Shown here piece by piece: positions 53,622 through 63,599 of a DNA stretch of 64,000 bases (within the stretch, counting starts at the first letter, position 1; each line of letters starts with the position of its first letter). The notes below the pieces were generated by a model that saw only the letters and a program-made list of their open reading frames with translations, did not search any database and was not told where the DNA came from. Both the position numbers and the translations under genes were made by a program. The stretch comes from Sepioteuthis lessoniana (taxonomy: Eukaryota; Mollusca; Cephalopoda; Myopsida; Loliginidae). The stretch covers positions 44,469,757 to 44,533,756 of the forward strand of contig OY757934.1 in assembly GCA_963585895.1 (NCBI GenBank), in the 5' to 3' direction.

Positions 53622-54318
53622 CTATTCAGTATGGTATTATTCAATCTCACTTCACGTCTTTTTGCTATTTAATGATACCCGTTTTAACGGTGGTGTTTAA
53701 TGATGTTCTTTAGATTGCTGGTATTTAAATATCAGTCCTTGTAATGGTGCTATTTTATGATACCCGATCTAACGGAGCTTTTGAATGATGTTCTTTTGAG
53801 TAGTGGTATTCAATCTTACTTCTAACGGTACTTTTTAAGGATAATCGTTGTAAGGATGTTTTATAATAATGCTCTTCAGAAGTTTTGTTATTTGATAATA
53901 TCTAATGATACTCGTTTTAATGGTGCCATGTAATGGTACTCTTTTGAGGGGTGCTATCTTATCATATTCGTCCTCAAGGTGCTAGTTAAAGATACTTGTT
54001 CTAACGATACCATTTAATTTTACCCATTTTAACAGTGTAATTTTATGATGCACATTCTAGTAGTGCTCTTTTGTATCGCTTGTTCTAACGGTTTTATTTA
54101 ATGATACTCGTTCTAACGACATGAATTAATAGAGCGCTTTCCTGCGTCCTAACAGTAGTCTTTGATGATACAGATGCATTTTCCGGATGAAACTGTCAAT
54201 TACCTAGCGTCGTTTCCTCAGTGTTTATGTTGTCTAACTTATGAACACACACATTTGTGAGTGTATTTATATGTGTGTATTAAGATTACTGGTAATCTTT
54301 GTGCTCGAATCATTAATG

Positions 54319-54322
<4 letters not shown>

Positions 54323-54352
<30 letters not shown>
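54323..54352. repeat. (CA)n(TA)n microsatellite
   Basis: Short CA run followed by TA. Confidence 0.9.
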
Positions 54353-54364
54353 TGTCTAAAGGAA

Positions 54365-54612
54365 TGTTTATGACCCCCAGGTTTCTTTTGGAGATGTCCT
54401 AATGCCTGAGTTTTGGATTACCTCTTTTACGTGACCCTTCTTGAGTTGAGAGAAGTTTTGGCAGTCTGCTATCCTCAAGGCTGTACAAGTGGGCAACCCA
54501 TTTTAGGATGCATATCGTACTTTCCAGGGAGTTTAGATTTCTTCAAGATGAATTTATTTGGGATACGCTGCCACCACTTGACACTTGACCACTACTCTAT
54601 GAGAAGGATTCA
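54365..54612 (-). mobile_element. Fragment of a second non-LTR LINE lineage
   Basis: On the minus strand, KWVAHLYSLEDSRLPKLL, then STQEGSRKRGNPKLRH, follows the W.GH..R..D.R.PK..L...GSRKRGRPKLRY order of jockey/RTE-type C-termini. It differs from the main (ATG)n-tailed family. One stop is readable. Confidence 0.6.
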
Positions 54613-54617
54613 TTGAT

Positions 54618-55235
54618 TGTTGGATTAGTTGATTTAAATGACATGTTAACCAGTCTAGGATTATTTTATGCTTAGAGGTTAGAGAATCATGTTTATTTTT
54701 GGTCCATATTTGTTTTTTTAGTTTAACTAGGCCATTGGCCTAATGATTAGAGTGTTCACCAATGGTCTGGGAGACCAGGGTTCAATCTCAGGTTGAGTCA
54801 TTCCAAAGACTTTAAAAATGGTACTTGATGCCACCTTGCTTAACACTCAGCATTATAAGGTAAGGATCAAAAGTAAAGTGGAGCAATCCAGGGAATGGAG
54901 TAGCGCCCACCCCTACACCTTAGTGTGGTAGCTATTGAAAAGGGAGCCTTCAGGTCACCCTCGACTAAGTTTAAGACATTTTTTTTGAAAAACTTATCAA
55001 ATGTAGATATTTTTAAACAGATTTATTTGACCCATAGATGGAACCCCAACAGGTTCTACCACTCCAGATCAAAGTGGGCCTGGAAGTAATGGCAATAAAG
55101 GGTACTCCACACTCCCCAGATCTCTAGAACTGACGCCTTGCCATCAAGTGCAGTTAGTTGTAGCCAGGACATCGGTTTTCTTAAGAGGTCTTACCTCTCA
55201 AAAGGGGACACAGTATATTCTAAGCCGAGAAAAGG
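54618..55235 (+). mobile_element. L-family element split by SINE-A
   Basis: Head GTTGATTTAAATGACATGTT at 54630, TTAGAGGTTAGAGAATCATG, then the SINE, then middle and 3' module at 55020-55235 (GACCCATAGATGGAACCCCA). Confidence 0.8.
54727..54967 (+). mobile_element. SINE-A, full length, nested in L
   Basis: GGCCTAATGATTAGAGTG (A box), AGGGTTCAATCTCAGG (B box). AGTTTAA at 54720-54726 and 54968-54974 is the target-site duplication. Confidence 0.92.
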
Positions 55236-55299
55236 AGGAAGGTCAAATTTGCACAGACTGAAATTATATATATCCGAGAACTTTTGCCACTTATAGGAT

Positions 55300-55548
55300 G
55301 CGGCTCTTGGTTAAATTCTATTGGAGTTCAGCTGGTTTGAATTCAGAGTTTACCTTCTCCTCGACTGGTTGCAATACCAAGGTTAAAGTGCCCTGTCTTT
55401 CGGAGTTGGTGGGGGAATAGTTGGTTTCATATATTTCCCAAGGGTATTAGCGATATGTAAAATGTAGACAACCTTGACCAGGATTTGAACTCGGGTCACC
55501 GAGTCTATTTTCTACGACGATAACCATTACTCCACGACAGTCACTTAG
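55300..55548 (-). mobile_element. SINE-B
   Basis: GAGTTCAGCTGGTTTGAATT body, head in reverse at 55480-55545 (AGGATTTGAACTCGGGTC, GATAACCATTACTCCACG). Confidence 0.88.
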
Positions 55549-55749
55549 GCTGAAATGTAATAAAACCCACAACCGTAGAAATATTAGCCTTATCAATTCG
55601 TGAAATAATGAGAGTAATTTAATACAGAGATTTCAGGCAATAAGGAAGACTAAAAATGCATCACAAAATATTGGATTAGAAACAAATGACAAAACAATAA
55701 TTTAGCGAACTTTGATTTTTAAAGCTCAATTTTGTAGTTGTAAGCATTT

Positions 55750-56215
55750 GTCTAACCCCTCTGCCACCAACACGATGCATTACAAGGACAATTTTGCTGT
55801 GTACAACTGAGTTAAATTTAAAATTTCTCTTCTCATAGAGTGGCTGCCTTACCAAGGCTAAAGAACCAAGTCTACTCTGATATTTACAGATATTAGGGAA
55901 TAGAAGAGTTCATGCCTTTTCTAAGAGCATGAGTGTAAAGGGATATGTTAACAACCTCGTCCAGGATTTGAACTTGAGTCACCAATTCCATCTCCTTCGG
56001 GAATAGCCGATATGCTAAATTTTCCTTCTCCTTGATTGGTTGCGTCACCAAAGCCAAAGAACCAAGTCTACCCTACTATTTACCTATATCTAGGGCAGAA
56101 TATATGAATTCATACCTTTCCTAAGGGCATTAGGTTTAAGCGAAATACAAACAGGATTTGAACTTGAGTCACCAATTACTTCTTCTTCGGCGATAGCCGA
56201 TATGCTAAGTTTTCC
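55750..56215 (-). mobile_element. Two SINE-B copies in tandem
   Basis: The first (55750-56012) has the full tail. The second (56013-56215) starts in the body at CTAAATTTTCCTTCTCC. Both heads carry GAACTTGAGTCACCAATT. The shared junction word ATAGCCGATATGCTAA.TTTTCC after each head suggests an internal duplication rather than two insertions. Confidence 0.8.
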
Positions 56216-56426
56216 TTTTCCAAGACAAAGATAAAAAACTGTATTATTAAAAAGTTGAAAATGAAAATTACTTTGTTTCTCATTAAGCGAAAACCGCTAA
56301 GTTGCTCAAAATTAGAAGTATGTTGGTAGGTCACTGATGTAAACGGCAGTTGTTTTGAAGTAGCAATTTTAAATATAGGCGTATACACATATGGACATAT
56401 AAGTAACTTTATATATAAAAATGTCT

Positions 56427-56705
56427 CGTGGTATAATGGTTAAACGACGGACTGCGGAATTGTAGTAAACGAGTTCGAACTCCAGTAGTGCTACTATGTT
56501 TACTTTCAGACAAATTTGTCTGAAAGTGAATGTAGTAGCACTACTGAAGTTCGAACTCGCTTATTACAAGTCTGTCGTTTTAACCCCCTTATCCTCCCAG
56601 CTATAGGTTAGATAGTACCAATACTGTTCTTCTTGGAGAATAGCTTTGGCATTAAATAACCTAAAAAAGATGATATGCCATTAAATAACGCAAAGCAAAC
56701 CAAAA
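56427..56705 (+). mobile_element. SINE-C with a palindromic duplicated head
   Basis: The head at 56427-56510 (TCGTGGTATAATGGTTAAAC, GAGTTCGAACTCCAGTAG) is followed by its own reverse complement at 56511-56585 (TACTGAAGTTCGAACTCGC, GTCGTTTTAACC). The centre is CAGACAAATTTGTCTG. The body and tail then continue normally to CCATTAAATAACGCAAAGC. Confidence 0.85.
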
Positions 56706-56761
56706 ATGTCCTATTTACCAATGTTATTAAAGTAACTTATTGGAATTCCATAACGCGCAGT

Positions 56762-56905
56762 ATTTATTCAACTGATCCCTCCGCCGCGGGCAGGGTGTGA
56801 CACAAGGCCAATTTTAAAGTGGACGAAAGCTGTTTTTGAATTTAGAGTTTTTCCACCACCAAATTTGTTACTTCATCAATTCCGAACTGATATTCCCCAG
56901 AAAGA
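56762..56905 (-). mobile_element. SINE-B tail remnant
   Basis: TGATCCCTCCGCCGCGGGCA, GTGTGACACAAGGCCAATTT, then diverged body without a head. Confidence 0.75.
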
Positions 56906-56934
56906 TAAGTTTCTAGCCAAAGAAAATTAGGCCA

Positions 56935-57045
56935 CATTATATGATTTTTTAAATGGTATATCAACCTTTGTGGGTTTTTAAAAAAAAATCCAAAACCATC
57001 TTTCTAGAAGAACAGCAGTGGTACTAACCCATAGTTGGGTTATGT
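56935..57045 (-). mobile_element. SINE-C tail remnant
   Basis: AAATGGTATATCAACCTTTG, then TAGAAGAACAGCAGTGGTAC. The head is absent. Confidence 0.75.
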
Positions 57046-57117
57046 GATCTTTAGTGAATTCTCTGCACTTAGATATTTTCCATCAAGATTACAATTTATG
57101 AAGCTACAAATACTATC

Positions 57118-57231
57118 ATCATCATCATCATCACAGGTAATTCTGTTGGATTTCAATTTTTATACAAAGCGTTACGGAAACACACACACACACATACACA
57201 CATACATATATATGCATGCAAACATATATAC

Positions 57232-57268
<37 letters not shown>

Positions 57269-57275
57269 TAGACGC
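57118..57275. repeat. (ATC)n, (CA)n, (TA)n and (GA)n tracts
   Basis: ATC triplets at 57115-57133, CA at 57180-57206, TA at 57227-57252, GA to 57269. Frames here are artefacts. Confidence 0.9.
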
Positions 57276-57279
57276 AGAA

Positions 57280-57540
57280 AGACATACACGGAGATATAGA
57301 TAGAATGAAAGAAAAACGATGTACAAAAAACAAAAACTGAATTAATAATAATAAAGTAGTGCTCGAATGCTGGCAAGCATGAGCATGTAAAAACTAAAAT
57401 AATTACCTCACTATCCTTCACTATTATGTAACTAAAAGGTTTATATATAAATGAAATACAATCTTCAGACCAGAAGTGGATGGATAAAAATGGAGGACAA
57501 GATCAAGTATCTATAATCAGGTTTTACTTAGTACTTTATT
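57280..57540. other. AT-rich stretch
   Basis: Nothing recognised. Confidence 0.45.
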
Positions 57541-57544
57541 AAAA

Positions 57545-58260
57545 AATAAAGTACGGTGTTGCGCAAAACCGGAAGTTTAGACAAAAATGACCTGGCGAAG
57601 CTTCAGACCCGTACAGATTTTAAAGTATTTAGTGTAGAGAAGAGATGATAGCCGGCAGTATAGAATGAACCATTCTTTTTGTATATGAGCATCGACAGTG
57701 TTGCCCGGAAGTCCGTCTCCCAAGTCAGACGAGACATTTTGGTCGAGGCCGCCAAACATGCTAGATAGCTAACAGGGCTGAGATCGACACTCCCTTTGCC
57801 TCTGGGGTCCGCCGAAATCTGGCTTTACTTGCTTGCTGGGTTAGTTTAATCACCTCTTGACTGAATGCCGACGGGGTCAATGTATTTTGTACCCACGGCA
57901 CCTGATCTTGGATGCGTGACCGGCTCCTACGATAAAAAGGTCTTGTGCTACTCTTTGGATTGGTGGGAGCCAAACAAATACTCCGTCTTCCAAGCGATGA
58001 TAGTTGGAAGACCCGCCCTCATAGTGAAGGTGGCTCAGATCACTTTGCCTGAGGAAGTAATCCCCTCAAGTTCATTGCATAGTGCCTAAGGAACCCACTT
58101 AGGAAAATGCCGACGGGACCAAGAATTTTTGCCCCTGCTTCGCGTGGGTTTTGACCTGAGCGAGGTACCCACTATAAAACGGCCTTGTGCCATATTCTGA
58201 CCCGGCTAAGTGTCAGATAAATGCACCGTCTTTCTAGCGAGACTAACTAGAAATATACCA
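57545..58260. repeat. GC-richer unclassified element with two related units
   Basis: TGCCGACGGGGTCAATGTAT at 57866 and TGCCGACGGGACCAAGAATT at 58110 start two similar segments of about 150 bases. Both contain CCCAC, a GGTCTTGTGC/GGCCTTGTGC word and, near the end, CCGTCTTCCAAGCGA/CCGTCTTTCTAGCGA. The upstream part (57560-57860) differs. This may be an old composite SINE or part of a transposon. No clear A and B boxes, and no domain in the frames here. Confidence 0.45.
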
Positions 58261-58424
58261 AGTAGCATTACACTAGTAATAAAATAAAGTTAAGAATTTG
58301 GATGGAATAACGAAGGTCAATACAGAAATTATAATAAATCATAATACTTACATGAAGACTAATAAATAAAGGATCCATAACTTTTCAGTTATTTCTGAGA
58401 TCAGATGCGGTTAAAATTAAACGT

Positions 58425-58725
58425 ATTTACCCGACCCCTCTGCCTCGTGTAGGATGTGATCACTTTTTAAGCAGAGTAAAGCTAATTTGAATTGAACGAA
58501 AAAGACTAACGGGATTCTGAATTTTCATTTTGTTTTACACAATTTGAAATACATAGGGAGAATTAAATATGAATCGTTTAAAGGCCACCGTAACGGTTAT
58601 CCTCTCAGAAAATGGAATCAGTGATTCGAGTTCGAATCATCGACGAAGCTGCGTTTCATTTCAGGCGAATACTTTTTAAAAGGCATGAATCCATCTGTTC
58701 TCTCCCCAGCTGAAAATAAAGTTAG
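58425..58725. mobile_element. Two SINE-B pieces facing each other
   Basis: A minus-strand tail piece at 58425-58500 (TATTTACCCGACCCCTCTGC) and a plus-strand head-and-body piece at 58585-58725 (CCGTAACGGTTATCCTCTCA, GAGTTCGAATCATCGACG). The region between them is not recognisable. Confidence 0.65.
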
Positions 58726-58749
58726 ATGACGAGTCACACCTTTGTTATA

Positions 58750-58840
58750 GATTGGTTGGTTGGTTGGTAGGTTGGTTTTACGGTATGTCAACCCTTTTGG
58801 GGTTATTTAATGCAGTCCATTTTTTATGCAAACTTTTAAA
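58750..58840 (+). repeat. L-family alternative head
   Basis: GGTTGGTTGGTAGGTTGGTT, TACGGTATGTCAACC, GGGGTTATTTAATGC. Confidence 0.75.
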
Positions 58841-58849
58841 TGGTTTTGA

Positions 58850-59050
58850 ATACGAATTCCCCCAAGCCCCGAGACAGACAGGATGTGATGAAAAGTCAAT
58901 TTTTAAGCGGAGTTCAGCTGGTTTAAAGCCAGAGTGTTCTTTCTCCTAGACTGGTTGCCTGACCAAGGATAAGGAACCCAGTGAGCATTATTTTTTATTC
59001 ATAGCTGAGTGGGGAGATTGGAAGGATTCATGCCTCTCTCAAGGTTACCA
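58850..59050 (-). mobile_element. SINE-B, headless
   Basis: GACAGGATGTGATGAAAAGT, TTTTTAAGCGGAGTTCAGCT, GACTGGTTGCCTGACCAAGG. It stops before the tRNA-like head. Confidence 0.8.
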
Positions 59051-59159
59051 AGATTTTATAATTTTCAGTGTAACATTATATTATAAAAAACGGATATGAT
59101 TAGACATTGATTTTTATCAAACTCTATAGCATTCAAATTCTGTAAGAAAAAAAAACATG

Positions 59160-59458
59160 TATATGTTTAACAAAGCTTTCCGCCACAAGCTGGATGCGAC
59201 ACAAAATCAGATTTTTGGCAGAGTAAAACTAGCTTGAACTCAGAGTTTTCTTTCGCCCCGACTGTTTGCCTAACCAAGGCTAAAGAACCCAGTCTGTCCG
59301 ATGATTTTTCTTAGCTGCGGAGAGAACAGATTGATTCATGCTTTTTAAAAGACTGTCAGGCTGAAGTGAAACGCAAAAAACTCCGTCGAGGATTTGAACT
59401 CGAGTAGATTGATTTCATTTTCTGAGACGATAACCGTTACGCTAAGCAATCCACAGTA
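59160..59458 (-). mobile_element. SINE-B, diverged full length
   Basis: GGATGCGACACAAAATCAGA, AACCAAGGCTAAAGAACCCA. The head in reverse contains GAGGATTTGAACTCGAGT and GACGATAACCGTTACGCTAA. Confidence 0.85.
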
Positions 59459-59699
59459 AGGTTCTAACTACTTTTTATGGGCAGTTTTCATTTTGGACTG
59501 CTCAGTTCACTGTCCAATAAATAAAACACGGCTGGACCTTAGCACACCATTGATTCTTCTTCTGTTAGGTTAGCCGTCAGCTGGACAGAGACAACCTAGC
59601 TCGGCCATTTCTCGATGTACCAACTACCACATCTTTTCCGCCCCTCTTTGCTCTACATTTTTTATTGTTCCCCACTTCTCTCTGTGTGTCTGTCTCATG

Positions 59700-59701
59700 C
59701 A

Positions 59702-59733
<32 letters not shown>

Positions 59734-59866
59734 TATCTCACGCAAATAACTTCTCTCTCTCTCTCTTTCTTTCCCTCAAGCATAATTTCTCTTTCTCTCA
59801 CACAAACATAATTTCTCTCTTTTTCTAGTTCCCCCTGCTCTCTCTCTCTCTCTCTCTCTCTCTGTG
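59700..59866. repeat. (TA)n and (CT)n tracts
   Basis: TA at 59704-59729; interrupted CT tracts at 59751-59766 and 59838-59862. The Glu/Arg-rich minus-strand frame is an artefact. Confidence 0.9.
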
Positions 59867-59879
59867 CGTGCGTATTTAT

Positions 59880-60385
59880 GCATAACCTATATTCCAAATC
59901 AATATGTTACGTCTCTCGATTACGTTCAGTTTTGATTGTGGACACATAAAGGATATGAACTGCTGATTCAACCAAGTTGTTTGATAGACATAAAGAACGA
60001 CAGACTGATAGACGAAAAAGTATAAATAGTTAGATAATGATACCAACACGAGTCTACGAAGAATAGTTCTTATTTGCTTGTGTATCCAAATATGTAATTA
60101 CTTAGACTGTATTTTTATTGATTCTAATGAATATATAGAAAGGAGATAGTTTTCTATTCAGAAGTACTGCACAATAAAAAAACATGCGAGTCACTGAGCT
60201 GCAAATGGTGACGTAGGAAACACACTTTTTATATTTTCACATTGACAACCTTCGAGGCACAAAAGACATAAAACATGACAAAGAATTAACTTTTTTAAAA
60301 ATTCTTTGGCATTACATCAATTTTTTTCTCGTAGAAACCAATGTGCCATGATTTGAAAATAAGCAGATTTTTTTTTATTTTCAGT
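59880..60385. other. AT-rich stretch, nothing recognised
   Basis: No repeat end or credible frame seen. Confidence 0.45.
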
Positions 60386-60391
60386 TAAAGT

Positions 60392-60440
60392 TGATTGGTT
60401 GGTTGGTTTTATACCTTGTCAACCCTCCTTGGTTTTCAAG
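60392..60440 (+). repeat. L-family alternative head, short
   Basis: GATTGGTTGGTTGGTTTTAT, then CTTGTCAACCCTCCTTGG. Confidence 0.6.
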
Positions 60441-60449
60441 TAAGCTGTA

Positions 60450-60789
60450 GTCGTGTTAGTACTACTGTGCAGCTGCTCTAACGAAACACTTAGAGAAAAA
60501 GCCGTATGGGAACTACACAAGACTGCTATGGGCTGTTTTGAACAAATCCTGGGAACAGCACCCTACAAAACAGTAGTTGTACGGCCACTTGCCTCAAATC
60601 GCACAAACCATACGAGTAAGACGAACAAAACATTTGGGATACTGCTAGAGAATAAAAGACGGACTCATTAATGATATTCTTGTATACTCTTACACATGGA
60701 TACACCTGTGTTGATCGAACAGTTAAAACTTACAATCATCAGCTCTATGCAGACACTGAACGCAGTCAAGAGGACTTACCAAAAGCGAT

Positions 60790-60865
<76 letters not shown>

Positions 60866-60890
60866 CAGCACAAATTGATGATGATGTAGT
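60450..60890 (+). mobile_element. Diverged RTE-like LINE 3' end with a (GA)n tract
   Basis: Order of words: RLCWAVLNKSWEQHPTKQ-like (60525-60570), TVVVRPLASNRTNHTSKTNK in a neighbouring frame, IEQLKLTIISSMQTLN, then a GA run of about 66 bases at 60797-60862 where the MNDREEWRERVR part should be, and an ATTGATGATGATG tail. A slipped GAGAG-rich codon stretch may have seeded the tract. Confidence 0.7.
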
Positions 60891-60899
60891 AATTGTTCC

Positions 60900-61500
60900 A
60901 ATTTAATAATAATAATAATTATGTGTTTGTACACAATCATATGGTTTCAAGTATTCCTATTTAATTCTAATAATTTGCACAAAATTATATGGTTTCAAGT
61001 ATTCCTGTTTGATACAAATAAATAAGTAGGCCGACCGTTGTCGAGGGCAACCTGAAGGTTCCCTTTTCAATAGCTACTACACCGATGTGCAGGAGAGGGC
61101 GCAACTTCTTTTTATGGATTGCTCCACTTACCCTTGATCCGTACCTTATAATGCTGAGTTTAACATTCAGCATCAAGTACTATTTTTGAGTCTTTAGTAT
61201 AACTCGAACTGGGATTGAACTTTGGTTTCCCGGACCATTGGTAAACATTCTACTCACTATACCAAAGGGCTGGTATAAAGTATTTGCGCACAGTTATATG
61301 GTTTCAAGTATTCCTATTTAATACTAATAATTTGCATATAATTATACTGTTTCAAGTAATACTAGCAATTATATGGTTTCAAGTTAATAATGATATTTCT
61401 TTGTAAACAACTAAAACTTTAAGTAATTATTCTTGATATAGATAATTTTGCATTCGGTTGGTTTCAAGTATTCCCATCCAACACTAATAAGTTGTTGAGA
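60900..61500 (+). mobile_element. L-family middle, interrupted by SINE-A
   Basis: CATATGGTTTCAAGTATTCC units at about 60943, 60990, 61298 and 61445 show the ~45-bp degenerate unit clearly. SINE-A lies in between. Confidence 0.75.
61022..61275 (-). mobile_element. SINE-A
   Basis: GTAGGCCGACCGTTGTCGAG at left. Head in reverse at about 61200-61272 (TGGGATTGAACTTTGG). Confidence 0.87.
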
Positions 61501-61504
61501 ATTG

Positions 61505-61745
61505 TGTGGTTTGGTTTGGTTTCTTTGTTTAATGGCATATCAACTCTTTTTAGGTTATTTAATGCCAAAGCCATTGCTCCTAGAAAAACAGTAGTGGTAC
61601 TATTTAACCCATAGCTGGGAGGATAAGGAGGCTCATACCTTTCCCAAGGGTATTTGCCCGAAAGTAAACGTAATAGCGCGACTGAAGTACGAACTCACGT
61701 ACTACGATTCCGCAGTCCAACGTTTTAACCACGAGGACACCCCCG
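61505..61745 (-). mobile_element. SINE-C, full length
   Basis: TTTGGTTTCTTTGTTTAATG tail, ACAGTAGTGGTACTATTTAA body, CTTTCCCAAGGGTATTTGCC, head in reverse (CCGCAGTCCAACGTTTTAAC). Confidence 0.9.
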
Positions 61746-61869
61746 AGAGTTACGTGGTTTCAAGTACCTTATATTAAACCTTTGTAAACAAGTAGAGTTT
61801 AAATTTACAATTCTTAATGGAAATAAGTTGAACTCAGATTGTTTCAATATTTCTATCTAAAACAGTAAT

Positions 61870-61965
61870 TTTAAGGGTGCCTCTTGTGGTTTAATGATAA
61901 CCGAGCTCGGCTGAATGATCATTTTAAGTGAGTTCTATTTTCGCTGGGTGACCTATTCTTCTGGT
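61870..61965 (+). mobile_element. SINE-D head remnant
   Basis: GGGTGCCTCTTGTGGTTTAA, TGATAACCGAGCTCGGC and AGTGAGTTCTATTTTCGCTG parallel the tRNA-like head of SINE-D. Confidence 0.6.
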
Positions 61966-62215
61966 TTTCTGATAAAATAAGTAAGGGATAATTAATGATT
62001 ATATCGTAACCAAGAGTTTTACTTCGAAAGACTCAGAAGAAACTTGATATCAAGATTTTTAATACACAAAGTCATCATTAGGAAAACCTGTTGACCACTA
62101 AATGTGACCACTAAATAAGAGACAAATAATTTTACACTAGTTCATATTATCATAGTATACATCATTTTAATTCATCTATAAGTTTGGGAAGAAATAAGAG
62201 AGGTGTTTTTTTCAT

Positions 62216-62440
62216 TTGCCAATGGCCCGGGAGACCAGGGTTCAATCCCAGGTCGAATCATAACAAAGACTCAAAAATAGTACTTGATGCCACCTTGCTT
62301 AGCACTCAGCATTATAAGATAAGGATCAATGGTAAAGTGGAGCAATCCAGGGAAAGGAATTGCGCCCTTCCCTACACTTCGGTGTAGTAGCTATTGAAAA
62401 GGGAGCCTTCGGTCACCCCCGACTAAGATCACCAACTTAT
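62216..62440 (+). mobile_element. SINE-A, 5'-truncated
   Basis: Starts at TTGCCAATGGCCCGGGAGAC, runs through GGTTCAATCCCAGGTCG to ACTAAGATCACCAACTTAT. TTTCA lies at both edges. Confidence 0.88.
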
Positions 62441-62579
62441 TTCACTATACGAAATTCTGTTATTTTTGGCTCATCCTGTAAAAATCAATTTTCTCTTTAT
62501 CCGGCAAAAACACTGATGGATCATCAGTTGGTTCCGATTTAGTTTGTCTTAATTGGCGTAGGGTAGCTTTTTTTTTAAA

Positions 62580-62710
62580 TTATTTTTTGTTTTGGTCACT
62601 TTTACTGATGGTTCTCTTATATTTCGGTTGTAGAACACACCAACAAAAAATAAACAAACAAAAGACAAAAAAAAAACCCCCAAAAAACAAAACCAAAAAA
62701 AAAAAAAATG
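62580..62710. repeat. A-rich low-complexity run
   Basis: A- and C-rich stretch with AACAAAC and AAAAACCCC words. Confidence 0.8.
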
Positions 62711-62729
62711 ATTTCGTTACAGTCAACCG

Positions 62730-63490
62730 TTGGTGTTTTTTAGGACCATTCAAAACGTGTAATCAATATTTGTCATATTTTTTACTTCCTATAAGTATTA
62801 ATGCAATACTTGTTGAGTTTGGTGGTCATCGTTTCAGATTACTTGACAGCAAGTCACTTCAAATCTCCAGCACCCACCACAGTATCCTCTTCATTATTCA
62901 GAAGAGTCTTAATTATTCCTTGGTTTTCTAATTCATTTAGTGCTTCAGTTATTATGGGCACGACCTTATCTTTCATCTTACCCTATCAAATGGCTTAGCA
63001 TATGCAGACTGTTTAAATCATAGAGAGCTAAGGTCCCCTCAAAAGATGTGTTCTGGGTATAACACTTCTGCATCTTGTGGTTCGCTTTTGTTCTCGAGTT
63101 CTGGGGAGTGTAGAGTACCCACTGATTGCTATTACTCCCATGTCCACTCTAACCCAGAGTGGTAGATTTTGTTAGAGTCCTATCTATGGATCAAATAGAT
63201 CTGTTTAAATGTTATTTGTATAAGAATGGAATACCTATAATCATGTAAACGTGTGCAAAACTCTTGAGAAACAACACAAAAATGTATATATAAACATACC
63301 ATGAACTCGATTCTCTAAACCCTTTGCATAAAATACCACATTCAATCATTGTCTTTCATGTCTCACCATTTGCTCATTTTCCAAACAAGTTCCTGGCACT
63401 CAATTCTTTGTTTTTTTTTCTCTAAATCCAATGATTCAGTTACATTCACAATCTGGCATGTCTTCCTTTCTTCGTTTAATATAATTAAAT
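62730..63490 (-). mobile_element. LINE endonuclease relic split by an L element
   Basis: At 63490-63350 the minus strand reads VDLIILNEERKTCQIVNVTE then SLDLEKKKQ, like the RPDLVIINKK.TCRIFDF core at about 23600-23730. At 62990-62860 it reads KMKDKVVPIITEALNELENQ, like the VTPIVIGALDTVTK block that follows the core. The two lie in the expected order with an L element between them. Short and decayed, so the family call is moderate. Confidence 0.5.
62990..63347 (-). mobile_element. L-family element, shortest complete copy
   Basis: From 5' to 3' on the minus strand: head (GATTGAATGTGGTATTTTAT, TTTAGAGAATCGAGTTCATG), short middle, 3' module (GATCCATAGATAGGACTC to TTGAGGGGACCTTAGC). About 350 bases. 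ATCTTTCATCTTACC and GTCTTTCATGTCTCACC at its two edges look like a duplicated target. Confidence 0.7.
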
Positions 63491-63499
63491 CAACAGGAC

Positions 63500-63592
63500 A
63501 TATAGCACAACGGATAAAAGAGTTTGGTTAAAGAACTTCTGAGTGAAATCATCCGGAGGTTGCTGGTTCAATCCCATCTACAGGTAAACATA
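63500..63592 (+). mobile_element. tRNA-like segment, possible SINE head
   Basis: CATATAGCACAACGGATAAA resembles an A box, and GCTGGTTCAATCCCATCT a B box about 60 bases later, spacing that suits a class II tRNA-like head. No known body follows: the Penelope-like repeat begins shortly after. Confidence 0.4.
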
Positions 63593-63599
63593 TTAAGGA

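Larger units (their letters stand above)
47447..54170 (+). repeat. Satellite zone built from a ~28-bp monomer
   Basis: The whole 6.7 kb repeats variants of ACTCGTTCTAACGGTGCTAT followed by TTAATGAT. Monomers vary from about 26 to 32 bases and alternate between a CTCGTTCTAACGG type, a GCACTTTCAAACGG type and a CTCACTTCTCCTAACGG type. Two parts are homogenised (47447-48690 and 50338-51012); the rest is diverged. Three SINEs inserted after the diverged part had formed. No coding meaning. Confidence 0.92.

Noticed and set aside
57865-58089. 74-codon frame with a WD-like look (GSYDKKVLCYSLDWW)
   Set aside because: It covers one of two related repeat units and is not open in the other; no second WD-like repeat or splice signal.
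60671-60889. Glu/Arg-repeat frames
   Set aside because: Product of the GA microsatellite inside a LINE relic.
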